Position numbers and translations under genes: made by a program
Assembly (NCBI GenBank): GCA_002381185.1
Contig: DFOA01000033.1
Location: forward strand, 185,750 to 249,749
Direction of reading: 5' to 3'
Length of the DNA: 64,000 nt
Origin: Firmicutes bacterium UBA3553
Lineage (GTDB): Bacteria > Bacillota > Clostridia > Tissierellales > Sedimentibacteraceae
Notes under the pieces: model-generated
Told to the model about the DNA's origin: nothing
Database searches by the model: none
The model's input: only the letters and a program-made list of their open reading frames with translations
Shown: piece by piece, positions 9,016-16,989 of the stretch
How positions within the stretch are numbered: the stretch's first letter is position 1
How the letters are laid out: each line of letters opens with the position of its first letter

Positions 9016-9869
9016 TCGATAATCAGATTATATTCGCAGCTGGAAGGGCACTGGGTGTACTCAGAATTGTTGACGCAGTTTGAATTAAATTTAGTTTTTA
9101 ATATACGCCCTGATTCCACGTCATTTTTGACCTTGACCATGTAGCCTATTCTTTTTGATTCTGACGGCTGAAGGCTTCCTACATCCCATTTTAAAATTGT
9201 TTTTCCATTAAAAGTGTATACATTTCTTGGCTGCAGATTGCTTGAGTCTCCAACGAATTCAAGTCCTTCATCCAGTATGCTTCTTACATAGACACTTCTT
9301 GCCATGTCATACTGTCCGGTGTTGCAGTGCACATAAAATTTAGTTGTTTCATCTTTTTTTATTGTTTCATTGTCGCATTTCACAATCATTTCATAATCAT
9401 GTGCATGGGATGAAGCGCTGCATGAATCTACGGTATCTTCACAGATTAAGTGCCCGTAAAAATGAATTTTGTTTTTGTGAGGTATTTTATCACCGGAATT
9501 TTCTGTGCTGTTTACTGTTAGTTTATCACAAAGAGCAATATCTAAAGTAATAACATTAACTGAGTTTGGCGACAAATTTATGTTGTTTGCAAAAACAATC
9601 ACATTATTGCTGCCTATTTCAGATGACGGCTCCAAAATGTTGACTTTTTTAAGAATTATGCTGTCAGGTCCTGAATGCTCAATGCTGTTTAAATAGCGTA
9701 TTCCATTTCCCAAAGTGGAACTGAATGAACACAACTTTATTTGTTCACTGTTATTTTTTAGTTCAATACTGAGTTTATATATGTAAGCCGGGATAAATGA
9801 AGTATTTGGAACACCTGCTCCCTTTAATATTTTTTTAGGGGCATTTATGGAAATAGTACATTCTTTCAT
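9012..9869 (-). CDS. DUF11-like beta-sandwich repeat protein
   Basis: The 285-residue protein has two or three beta-rich, Ig-like segments. The C-terminal one (residues about 180-265) matches the DUF11 conserved-repeat pattern: VRSILDEGLEFVGDS, W.VGSLQPSESKRIGYMVKV. Nine cysteines are present, several clustered at the extreme C-terminus (NCVNN...CPSSCEYNLIIE). No signal peptide or anchor is visible, which is odd for a family usually found at the cell surface. A spore-coat or exosporium role is possible but only inferred. The ATG follows GAAAGGAATGATAG. It stands alone and converges with the sulfatase gene. Confidence 0.65.
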   Translation of the reverse strand: MKECTISINAPKKILKGAGVPNTSFIPAYIYKLSIELKNNSEQIKLCSFSSTLGNGIRYLNSIEHSGPDSIILKKVNILEPSSEIGSNNVIVFANNINLSPNSVNVITLDIALCDKLTVNSTENSGDKIPHKNKIHFYGHLICEDTVDSCSASSHAHDYEMIVKCDNETIKKDETTKFYVHCNTGQYDMARSVYVRSILDEGLEFVGDSSNLQPRNVYTFNGKTILKWDVGSLQPSESKRIGYMVKVKNDVESGRILKTKFNSNCVNNSEYTQCPSSCEYNLIIE

Positions 9870-10047
9870 TCTATCATTCCTTTCATGATTTGCCGAACTG
9901 CATAATTTATTTTATTCGTCTCAAGATTATTTGTGAAATATTTAAGGCAAATATTTATGGAGTTTTATTATAAATTATGTTAAAATTTATTGGAGAAACA
10001 TGAAAAATTGTATATAATGAACCTAATATAAAATTAAGGAGAAAAAT

Positions 10048-10272
10048 ATGAAAAATATAAAAATATACTCTAGCTCAACATGTGCTAACTGTACAGCCGC
10101 AAAAGAATACATAAAAGAAAAAGGATATGAGTACGAAGAAAAAAATGTATCCCTGGATGCAGAAGCTAAAAAAGAACTTTTGTCAATGGGATACATGGGA
10201 GTTCCTATAATATTTATTGATGATGAAGCGGTAGTTGGCTTCAACAGAAGCAAACTTGACGAATTATTATAA
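10048..10272 (+). CDS. glutaredoxin-like thiol-disulfide protein
   Basis: This 74-residue protein has a complete glutaredoxin/NrdH fold. It carries the redox-active C12-A-N-C15 centre after the first strand, the cis-proline in GVPIIFID (residues 51-58), and VVGFNRSKLDELL at the end. Such proteins reduce disulfides, for example in peroxiredoxins or ribonucleotide reductase. The ATG follows AAGGAG. It is a single gene with a very strong terminator. Confidence 0.88.
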   Translation: MKNIKIYSSSTCANCTAAKEYIKEKGYEYEEKNVSLDAEAKKELLSMGYMGVPIIFIDDEAVVGFNRSKLDELL

Positions 10273-10278
10273 AACACA

Positions 10279-10327
10279 GGTACAGTTTCCGATTATAAAA
10301 TGATTGGAAACTGTACCAGATTTTTTG
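10279..10327 (+). terminator. strong terminator after the glutaredoxin gene
   Basis: GGTACAGTTTCC and GGAAACTGTACC form a perfect 12-pair stem (10279-10290 with 10306-10317), followed by AGATTTTTTG. Confidence 0.9.
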
Positions 10328-10684
10328 TAAGCCCACAAAGATGCCGTGAAAGAAGAATTATGGGAAGGGCCTTAATAGGAATTCAATTTTTAATTTATTC
10401 AATTAGCATTTTTAACTAAATTAGCTAAAATATTTGCATACTATAAATTTAAAATATGTAAACAATATGTTCATAAGCATATAAATTAAACAGCTGTTAA
10501 TTTATTGCTTTTAAAATAGAAAGCCGGCACTTATTGCAGTTCAGTATAGGCAATTCGATTTTTAAGAGATCCAATTGAAATGTTTCATTTCGTATAAGGA
10601 TAACCAAAAAAATATCGTAATCTGAGCTGGAATATTGCCGGTTTTTATTTCTGCATCAAAAATACAGTATAATAATTTTCTATG
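10328..10684. other. intergenic, nothing recognised
   Basis: This is AT-rich DNA of about 357 bases between two opposing genes. I see no reading frame with a ribosome site and no RNA signature. Confidence 0.5.
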
Positions 10685-10870
10685 CTATTTATTTAATGCT
10701 TCTAGCAAGTGATCTAAGTTCATTCCATGAACTGCTGCGGCTTCTTCTAATGTTTCCATTTGAGCACCGGGACATCCTACGCATCCCATGCCATGTGCCA
10801 TTAATATTTCTGCAGCATCTGCCTTGGCTTGTATAATTTCACGAATAACCATATCTTTAGTTATAGCCAT
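10685..10870 (-). CDS. DUF1858 domain protein
   Basis: The 61-residue protein is a complete DUF1858 domain: it begins MAITKDMVIREI and contains a HGMGCVGCP cysteine motif (Cys-x-x-Cys), then TLEEAAAVHGMNLDHLLEALN. The family is common in anaerobes. It resembles the small domain found with hybrid-cluster and sulfur-related proteins, but its function is not known. The start at 10870 has an excellent AAGGAGG site; the upstream in-frame start at 10903 has none. It is monocistronic. Confidence 0.85.
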   Translation of the reverse strand: MAITKDMVIREIIQAKADAAEILMAHGMGCVGCPGAQMETLEEAAAVHGMNLDHLLEALNK

Positions 10871-11101
10871 TATGTGCCTCCTTAATAAATTTATTAACAA
10901 CATTATACATTAAGGAAATAAGTTATTCAATAAAAATAAATTTAAAAATTACCAACGTATTCCTGACCTTACATTCTAAAAACTGTTTGAATCAAAGTAT
11001 CATGTGTGATATAATTTAAAAACATTATGAGACGTTAATATTGAGTTTTTTACATATTGTAAGATTTATACATCACAGCAAGAACCAAAGGAGATACTAG
11101 T

Positions 11102-12040
11102 ATGCAACGTGAATATAATGAAAGAATAAGTTATGTAAAAAAATGTATGGAAAAAAAGAGTAAATTAAAAATACTCTTAAAGCAGACCGAGCAGGATATG
11201 ATTAGAGAAAAGCTGCTTTTAAATAAATTATCAGAAGAGCTTCAAAAGGAAAACGAGGATGTATTAAAACTAGAATCATCAAATATAACTTCATTATTTT
11301 ACGCCATATTAGGAACAAAAGAAGAAAGGCTGGAAAAGGAAAGACAGGACCTTTTGAAAGCAAGGCTTAAATATGATCAGTGTAAAAATAATGTTGATTT
11401 TCTTGCCGAAGAATCAAAAAGAATTGTTGATGAACTAAACCGGATTGAAAGCTGTGAATCTGAATACGAAGTTTTATTGAATAAAAAGCTTGAGGCAATT
11501 CAGCTTGAGGATAAGGAAACAAGCGAGGAGCTTAAAAAGCTTATTAACAGAAAAGAAAGCATGAAAGCTAATATAATAGAAATTGACGAAGCTATAAAGG
11601 CTGGAGAAGAAGCCCTTATAGCAATTGAAAATACCATCAGGGAGCTTGAAAAATCAGATGGCTGGGGTATCGCCGATATATTGGGCGGAGGCTTTACGGC
11701 AACTGCTGTAAAATATGGGCATGTTGATGAAGCTGGACGCTATGCTGAAGAGACTTCAAGGGCACTGGGCAGGTTTAAAAGAGAAATGTCCGACATTACG
11801 ATAATTACGGGAACTGAAATATCAATTGGTACATTTGAAACATTCTCAGATTACTTTTTTGACGGTTTAATATATGACTGGGTTGTTCAGTCAGAAATAG
11901 GCAAGTCATTGGATGCGGTTAAAAATACAAAAAATCAGACAGATAAGGCAATGTCAAAACTTTATGAAGAAAAGGTAACAGAAGAATTCATGATAAAGCA
12001 ATTGGAAGACCAAATAAATCATATTATTGAAAACGCATAA
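11102..12040 (+). CDS. coiled-coil protein of unknown function
   Basis: This soluble 312-residue protein has no signal peptide. Residues 1-55 and about 75-195 are highly charged and predicted long alpha-helices or coiled coil (for example KKLINRKESMKANIIEIDE). The middle has a conserved-looking globular element, WGIADILGGGFTATAVKYGHVDEA, and a further helix closes the C-terminus (EEFMIKQLEDQINHI). I do not recognise a named family with certainty. Genes with this layout occur as orphans in Clostridia. The ATG follows AAGGAGATACTAGT. It ends in a shared terminator with the converging stress protein gene. Confidence 0.75.
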   Translation: MQREYNERISYVKKCMEKKSKLKILLKQTEQDMIREKLLLNKLSEELQKENEDVLKLESSNITSLFYAILGTKEERLEKERQDLLKARLKYDQCKNNVDFLAEESKRIVDELNRIESCESEYEVLLNKKLEAIQLEDKETSEELKKLINRKESMKANIIEIDEAIKAGEEALIAIENTIRELEKSDGWGIADILGGGFTATAVKYGHVDEAGRYAEETSRALGRFKREMSDITIITGTEISIGTFETFSDYFFDGLIYDWVVQSEIGKSLDAVKNTKNQTDKAMSKLYEEKVTEEFMIKQLEDQINHIIENA

Positions 12041-12042
12041 GT

Positions 12043-12072
12043 AAAACCGCCTGGGCTAGTCCAGGCGGTTTT
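12043..12072. terminator. bidirectional terminator
   Basis: AAAACCGCCTGG and CCAGGCGGTTTT form a perfect 12-pair stem with a GCTAGT loop, placed exactly between two converging genes. Confidence 0.9.
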
Positions 12073-12528
12073 CTATTCATCATCTTCATCGTTTACAATT
12101 AATACGGGGCACGGAGCGTCTGAAATTACCCTTTGAGTAACAGATCCCACAAAGAATCTTTTAATCTTGGAGAAACCTCTTCTGCCCATTACAATCAAAT
12201 CAATTTTTTCCCTGTTGGCGAAGTCTATTATTTTATCAGAAGGCTCGCCGTGCAGTACTACTTTTTCAACATGCTCACTATCAATACCTATTGCAGAAAT
12301 AAACGCATCTAAAAACTCGGTTTTTACCTGAATTAATTCTTCAGTAATTTTCGGATAATTAAATGGAACACTGATAATTCCGCCCACATCATATGTATAT
12401 ATCCCACGGGTGTCCACTACATAAATAAATACTAATTTACTATCATACCTCTTTGATAATTCGATAGCCTTTTCGGCTGCTTTTTGTGATACAGGTGAAC
12501 CGTCTACCGGAACAAGTATTTTTTTCAT
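12073..12528 (-). CDS. universal stress protein, UspA family
   Basis: This single-domain USP has 151 residues. It begins MKKILVPVDGSPVSQKAAEKAIEL and ends with the ATP-binding signature G-x2-G-x9-G-S (GRRGFSKIKRFFVGS) followed by CPVLIV. The intact signature suggests the ATP-binding subgroup. Such proteins accumulate under starvation or energy stress, but their precise target is rarely known. The ATG has a CAGGAGGC ribosome site. Confidence 0.92.
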   Translation of the reverse strand: MKKILVPVDGSPVSQKAAEKAIELSKRYDSKLVFIYVVDTRGIYTYDVGGIISVPFNYPKITEELIQVKTEFLDAFISAIGIDSEHVEKVVLHGEPSDKIIDFANREKIDLIVMGRRGFSKIKRFFVGSVTQRVISDAPCPVLIVNDEDDE

Positions 12529-12727
12529 ATCTGCCTCCTGTTAGAAATTTTTAATATATTACATATTTATTATACCCAAATAGCATTTATACTAAACTAA
12601 TTTTTTGGACAAGTTAGGGTATGTTTAATACTATGAGATTTATGAATTTTTATATTCTCCCTGAGGAGAGTTTCAAATGTATTTTAATTAATAATTGATG
12701 GCTAAAAAAATATTTTAGAAATAATTA

Positions 12728-12756
12728 TTGACAAATATGTATTAATGGTATAAAGT
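12728..12756 (+). promoter_or_regulatory. promoter for the SAM riboswitch transcript
   Basis: TTGACA at 12728-12733 is followed by TATAAAGT (TATAAA at 15 bases or TAAAGT at 17 bases), about 30 bases before the riboswitch. Either element places the RNA start just ahead of the aptamer. Confidence 0.55.
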
Positions 12757-12783
12757 ATCAAATAACAATTCAATAAGAAAAAC

Positions 12784-12888
12784 TTCTTATCAAGAGAGAC
12801 GGAGGGATCGGCCCTGTGAAGTCTCGGCAACCTACAGTTACTGAAAGGTGCTAAGTCCGGCAGAGAGTATATCTTTGGCAGATGAGGA
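12784..12888 (+). ncRNA. SAM-I riboswitch (S-box)
   Basis: The aptamer is recognised by its conserved order: CTTATCAAGAGAG, GGAGGGATCGGCCCTGTGAAG, CGGCAACC, AAGGTGCTAAGTCC, GGCAGATGAGGAGA. TTCTTATC (12784-12791) pairs with GATGAGGA (12881-12888) to close P1. Binding of S-adenosylmethionine should stabilise P1 and allow the downstream terminator, shutting off expression when SAM is plentiful. The first gene behind it is a YbaK-type deacylase, with the MetNIQ genes further down. Confidence 0.95.
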
Positions 12889-12903
12889 GACGGTTAGAAT
12901 ATT

Positions 12904-12930
12904 ACCCTCTCTTCATAGAGGGTTTTTTTT
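12904..12930 (+). terminator. riboswitch-controlled terminator
   Basis: ACCCTCT pairs with AGAGGGT across CTTCAT, followed by a run of eight or more T. It lies between the SAM-I aptamer and the gene, as in transcriptional S-box control. Confidence 0.92.
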
Positions 12931-12951
12931 ATAGAATTAAGGAGGAGACAA

Positions 12952-13434
12952 ATGTCTGTAGAAAAAGTAAGAGAATATTTAAAACAATTCGGAAAAGATA
13001 CTGACATTCTTGAAATGGATGAATCCACAGCCACTGTGGAGCTGGCGGCAAAAGCTCTGGGAACAGAAGAAGCAAGAATAGCAAAATCTTTGTCTTTTTA
13101 CAACGGTGATGAAGCAATGGTGATTGTGGTGGCAGGAGATGCAAAAATAGATAACAAAAAGTTTAAAGAAAAGTTTGGATTTAAGGCAAAAATGCTTGCA
13201 CCTGAAGATACAGTCAGATTTACAGGTCATGCAATAGGTGGTGTTTGCCCGTTTGCCCTTACTGATAACATAACTGTATATTTAGATATTTCAATGAAAA
13301 GATTTGAAACAATGTTTCCTGCATGCGGCAGCGGAAATTCTGCGATAGAGCTTACATTGGACGAATTGGAAAAAATATCTGGAAGCAGAGAATGGATTGA
13401 TGTATGCAAGAACTGGGAATGCATTGGAGAATGA
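12952..13434 (+). CDS. YbaK/EbsC family aminoacyl-tRNA deacylase
   Basis: The protein is a single YbaK/ProX domain (160 residues) that in characterised relatives hydrolyses mischarged tRNA, classically Cys-tRNA(Pro). Visible are the ARIAKSLSF segment with the conserved lysine, IDNKKFKEKFGFKAKML, and GHAIGGVCPFAL, the family's glycine-rich active-site loop. The ATG follows AAGGAGGAGAC. It is the first gene behind a SAM-I riboswitch, which is unusual for a tRNA-editing gene and suggests a role tied to methionine or homocysteine levels. That role is inference. Confidence 0.88.
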   Translation: MSVEKVREYLKQFGKDTDILEMDESTATVELAAKALGTEEARIAKSLSFYNGDEAMVIVVAGDAKIDNKKFKEKFGFKAKMLAPEDTVRFTGHAIGGVCPFALTDNITVYLDISMKRFETMFPACGSGNSAIELTLDELEKISGSREWIDVCKNWECIGE

Positions 13435-13455
13435 GACTACGGGGAATAAATATTA

Positions 13456-13484
13456 TTGACAAAGTGAAAACTATAATATAGAAT
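13456..13484 (+). promoter_or_regulatory. possible internal promoter for tcdA-metNIQ
   Basis: TTGACA at 13456-13461, a 17-base spacer and TAGAAT at 13479-13484, 62 bases before tcdA. The same TTGACA-17-TAGAAT form occurs before the T-box at 50267. If active, it would let the Met transporter genes escape the SAM riboswitch. Confidence 0.5.
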
Positions 13485-13546
13485 TGGCTTGAATTAAACA
13501 TATAAGAATACTATGCTATATAAAATAAATGATTAGAAAGGGAATT

Positions 13547-14302
13547 ATGTTAAACGAATTTTCAAGAACACAACTTTTATTAGGCAAAGAAGCAATGGAA
13601 AAATTAAAAAATTCAACGGTTGCCATATTCGGAATCGGCGGAGTTGGAACATATGTTGTTGAAGCTTTGGCAAGGAGCGGCGTTGGCGGATTTGCTCTGT
13701 TCGATGATGACAAAGTATGTCTCACAAATATAAACAGACAGTTAATTGCTACAAGGAAAACAATAGGAAGAAAAAAAGTCGAAGTAATGGCCGAAAGGAT
13801 ATTGGAAATAAATCCAAAAGCCAAGGTTGAAACAAATGCAACCTTTTATATGCCGGACAATGCAGATGAATATGATTTGACAAAATATGATTATATTGTA
13901 GATGCAATAGATACGGTAACTGCGAAACTTGAGCTTATCGTAAGAGCAAATGCGGTCAATGTGCCCATAATGAGCAGCATGGGGGCAGGAAACAAATTAA
14001 ATCCGACTATGCTGGAAGTTGCCGATATCTATAAGACATCAATGGATCCATTGGCTAAGGTAATGCGCCACGAGCTGAAAAAACGCGGTATAAAAAAATT
14101 AAAGGTTGTTTATTCCAAGGAACAGCCTCTGACACCAATAGATGATGAAGACTTAAGCTGTAAGAAAAATTGTGTATGCCCGCCGGGTACTGAAAGAAAA
14201 TGCACAGACAGAAGAACTATACCTGGAAGCGTATCATTTGTTCCTTCCGTTGCAGGACTTATAATTGCAAGCGAGGTAGTAAAAGATCTGGCAGCTAAAT
14301 AA
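13547..14302 (+). CDS. tcdA: tRNA threonylcarbamoyladenosine dehydratase
   Basis: This ThiF/MoeB-type enzyme uses ATP to cyclise t6A at position 37 of ANN-decoding tRNAs into ct6A. The protein (about 251 residues) starts MLNEFSRTQLLLGKEAM. It has the nucleotide-binding GIGGVGTYVVEALARSGV, the DDDKVCLTNINRQL motif, VDAIDTVTAK and the C-terminal CPPGTERKCTDRRTIPGS segment. The ATG at 13547, with GAAAGGG just upstream, is preferred over 13529. It sits only 13 bases before metN, so it is co-transcribed with the methionine transporter. Confidence 0.9.
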   Translation: MLNEFSRTQLLLGKEAMEKLKNSTVAIFGIGGVGTYVVEALARSGVGGFALFDDDKVCLTNINRQLIATRKTIGRKKVEVMAERILEINPKAKVETNATFYMPDNADEYDLTKYDYIVDAIDTVTAKLELIVRANAVNVPIMSSMGAGNKLNPTMLEVADIYKTSMDPLAKVMRHELKKRGIKKLKVVYSKEQPLTPIDDEDLSCKKNCVCPPGTERKCTDRRTIPGSVSFVPSVAGLIIASEVVKDLAAK

Positions 14303-14315
14303 AGGAGGGAGCAGC

Positions 14316-15335
14316 ATGGGGACGACTCCATTAATTCAAATAAAAAATTTAGAGAAACAATACATCAGCCAAAACAACAAGGTAACTGCGCTGTCCGGTA
14401 TAAATCTGGATATAAGCAAAGGCGACATATGCGGAATAATTGGAATGAGCGGTGCCGGTAAAAGCACATTGGTAAGATGCATTAACTTTTTAGAAAAACC
14501 GACAAAAGGAACTGTGATTATAGGAAACAAGGATTTATCTAAATTGAATGTAACACAGCTTCGACACGTAAGACAAAAGATAGGAATGATTTTTCAGCAG
14601 TTTAATTTACTCATGCAGAGGAATGTTGAGGACAATATATGCTTTCCTCTGGAGATAAGCGGAATAAGCAAAAAAGAAGGAAGAAAAAGGTCCTCCGAGC
14701 TTTTGGAGCTTGTGGGGCTTTCAGATAAAAGAAAATCATATCCTTCACAGCTAAGCGGCGGACAAAAGCAGAGAGTTGCCATAGCAAGAGCATTGGCAAC
14801 CAATCCTGAAATACTTCTTTGCGATGAGGCAACTAGCGCACTGGACCCTACAACAACCAGATCTATACTTGCACTTTTAAAGGATATAAATAAAAAACTT
14901 GGTATTACTATAATTATAATTACTCACGAAATGGCTGTGGTAGAAGAAATATGCGATTATGTCGCAATTATAGATAACGGAAGACTGGCAGAAAACGGAA
15001 GAGTTGAAGAAGTTTTCTCCAATCCGAAGACGGACGCAGCCAAGAAGCTTGTTTACCACAGCAATACTGCCGTAAAAGAAATGACAGGCAAAAGATGCAT
15101 CCGTATTGTATTCGACGGCAAGTCATCCTTTGAGCCTGTAATTGCCAACATGGTTTTGGAATGCAGAGCACAAGTGAACATATTGTTTGCTGATACAAAG
15201 GATATAAAGGGACAGGCATACGGCCAAATGGTTTTACAGCTGCCTGAAGATGAAATGCAGGCAGGAAAAATAATAAATTATTTACGGAATAAAAATGTTA
15301 ATGTAGAGGAGCTGGTTGGTTATGTTGGCGAATGA
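14316..15335 (+). CDS. metN: methionine ABC transporter ATP-binding protein
   Basis: MetN powers import of methionine and its derivatives. The 339-residue protein has Walker A GMSGAGKST, Q-loop IFQQFNLL, signature LSGGQKQR, Walker B EILLCDEATSALD and the switch histidine in IIITHEM. Residues after about 255 form the C-terminal ACT-like (NIL) domain that senses methionine (RCIRIVFDG... VNVEELVGYVGE), so transport is probably subject to trans-inhibition. The start has an AAAGGAGGGAG ribosome site. metI overlaps its 3' end, the usual MetNIQ arrangement. Confidence 0.95.
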   Translation: MGTTPLIQIKNLEKQYISQNNKVTALSGINLDISKGDICGIIGMSGAGKSTLVRCINFLEKPTKGTVIIGNKDLSKLNVTQLRHVRQKIGMIFQQFNLLMQRNVEDNICFPLEISGISKKEGRKRSSELLELVGLSDKRKSYPSQLSGGQKQRVAIARALATNPEILLCDEATSALDPTTTRSILALLKDINKKLGITIIIITHEMAVVEEICDYVAIIDNGRLAENGRVEEVFSNPKTDAAKKLVYHSNTAVKEMTGKRCIRIVFDGKSSFEPVIANMVLECRAQVNILFADTKDIKGQAYGQMVLQLPEDEMQAGKIINYLRNKNVNVEELVGYVGE

Positions 15336-15984
15336 TACAGTTTTAATGTTAATAGAAGGAACTTTAGATACATTATACATGACCTTTGTCTCAACCTTCT
15401 TTGCATATTTATTTGCTTTTCCGATAGGAATAGCATTGGTGGTAACTAAAAAAGACGGTTTACATCCTATGGGATTTATAAATAAATTCTTGGATGTTGT
15501 TGTTAATATAGGGCGTTCAGTACCATTTTTAATATTATTGATTGCAGTAATACCATTAACTAAATTAATAGCCGGCAAAAGTTATGGTTCAACTGCCACA
15601 ATAGTGCCCCTTGTAATCGCAGCAACACCATTTATAGCAAGATTGATTGAATCTTCACTTCAAGAAGTTGATCAAGGAGTTATAGAAGCGGCACAGAGTA
15701 TGGGTGCATCACTTTCAACAATTGTTTTCAAGGTATTGATTCCGGAAGCAAAGACTTCTCTGATTGTGGGAGCAACAATTGCAATCGGTACAATACTCAG
15801 CTATTCTGCTATGGCAGGTGTTGTTGGCGGAGGAGGCCTGGGGGATATTGCGATCAGATACGGATATAACAGGTATCAGTACGATATTATGCTTTTAACC
15901 GTAATCCTGTTGATAATATTGGTGCAGCTGCTTCAAATTATAGGAATGAAAATCGCAGGCAAGACAGACAAAAGAGTTGTCTGA
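15322..15984 (+). CDS. metI: methionine ABC transporter permease
   Basis: This is an integral membrane protein of about 220 residues with five hydrophobic segments. The cytoplasmic coupling loop carries the EAA motif (EAAQSMGASLSTIVFKVLIPEA), which docks on MetN. The start is uncertain. ATG 15322 lies ten bases behind GAGGAG, while a TTG at 15316 is closer; both fall inside the end of metN, so translation is coupled. The C-terminal GGGGLGDIAIRYGYNRY is typical of MetI. Confidence 0.93.
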   Translation: MLANDTVLMLIEGTLDTLYMTFVSTFFAYLFAFPIGIALVVTKKDGLHPMGFINKFLDVVVNIGRSVPFLILLIAVIPLTKLIAGKSYGSTATIVPLVIAATPFIARLIESSLQEVDQGVIEAAQSMGASLSTIVFKVLIPEAKTSLIVGATIAIGTILSYSAMAGVVGGGGLGDIAIRYGYNRYQYDIMLLTVILLIILVQLLQIIGMKIAGKTDKRVV

Positions 15985-16018
15985 AAATAAAAAAATTAGA
16001 CATAAGAAGGAGATCGAA

Positions 16019-16897
16019 ATGAAGAATTTAAAAAAATTATTTTCATTAATATTAGTAGTATTATTGTCACTTACAACATTTGTAGGATGCCAAAATAACG
16101 AAAAAGCACCGGAAGAGAAACCGGCAGAAGAAACACCTGCCGCACAAGAACCAACAGAAGGGGCAACTAAAGGTAAAATCACAGTAGCCGCATCACCGAC
16201 ACCACATGCGGAAATACTGGCACAGGTTACGGATGTATTGGCAGAACAGGGATATGAACTTGTAATAGAAGAATTTACAGATTATGTACAGCCAAACCTG
16301 GTTGTTGATGCGGGAGATATTGATGCAAATTTCTTTCAGCATAAGCCTTACCTAGATGATTTCAATAAAGAAAAAGGAACAAAATTAGTTTCAGTGGCAT
16401 CAATCCATTATGAGCCGTTAGCCATATATGCAGGAAAATCCTCAGATTTGGCTAGTATTCCGGACGGTGCTTCAATAGCGGTTCCAAATGATACAACAAA
16501 TGAAGCAAGAGCACTTTTGCTGCTTGAAACTAACGGTTTAATCAAGATAAGAGAAGGTGCAGGCTTAGCTGCCACAAAAAATGACATAGCTGAAAATCCG
16601 CACAACATTGAAATAGTCGAATTAGAAGCTGCTCAGGTTTCAAGAGTAATAAGCGAAGTTGATTTTGCAGTATTAAACGGAAACTATGCTCTTGCTGCAG
16701 GCTTAAATATTGGCGATGCAGTTGCAAAGGAAGAACAGGAATCAGAAGCAGCTCAAACATATGCCAATATTTTAGTTGTTAAAGAAGGAAATGAAGGAAG
16801 AGAAGACATTCAAGCTTTAGTTGAAGCTTTGAAAAGCGATAAAGTAAAACAATACATCAACGAAACTTACAAAGGTGCAGTAGTTGCTATTGATTAA
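16019..16897 (+). CDS. metQ: methionine-binding lipoprotein
   Basis: This is the extracellular substrate-binding protein for MetNI, of NlpA/MetQ type. It has a lipoprotein signal of about 22 residues ending LTTFVGC, then a proline- and glutamate-rich linker, then the NlpA-family fold: ASPTPHAEIL, FTDYVQPN, DANFFQHKPYLDDFN and VPNDTTNEARALLLLE. The length and order are normal. The ATG at 16019 follows AGAAGGAGATCG; an in-frame TTG at 15977 would place 14 residues ahead of the signal peptide and is rejected. It is the last gene of the operon. Confidence 0.94.
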   Translation: MKNLKKLFSLILVVLLSLTTFVGCQNNEKAPEEKPAEETPAAQEPTEGATKGKITVAASPTPHAEILAQVTDVLAEQGYELVIEEFTDYVQPNLVVDAGDIDANFFQHKPYLDDFNKEKGTKLVSVASIHYEPLAIYAGKSSDLASIPDGASIAVPNDTTNEARALLLLETNGLIKIREGAGLAATKNDIAENPHNIEIVELEAAQVSRVISEVDFAVLNGNYALAAGLNIGDAVAKEEQESEAAQTYANILVVKEGNEGREDIQALVEALKSDKVKQYINETYKGAVVAID

Positions 16898-16931
16898 TTA
16901 AGAAACGGGAGCATTCCTTTATGCAATAAAA

Positions 16932-16967
16932 GTGACCGGCTCAAACTGAACCGGTCAGTCATTTTTA
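16932..16967 (+). terminator. terminator of the methionine operon
   Basis: TGACCGG pairs with CCGGTCA across CTCAAACTGAA, followed by GTCATTTTTATTG. Confidence 0.8.
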
Positions 16968-16989
16968 TTGCAATCCTGAAACTTCATTT

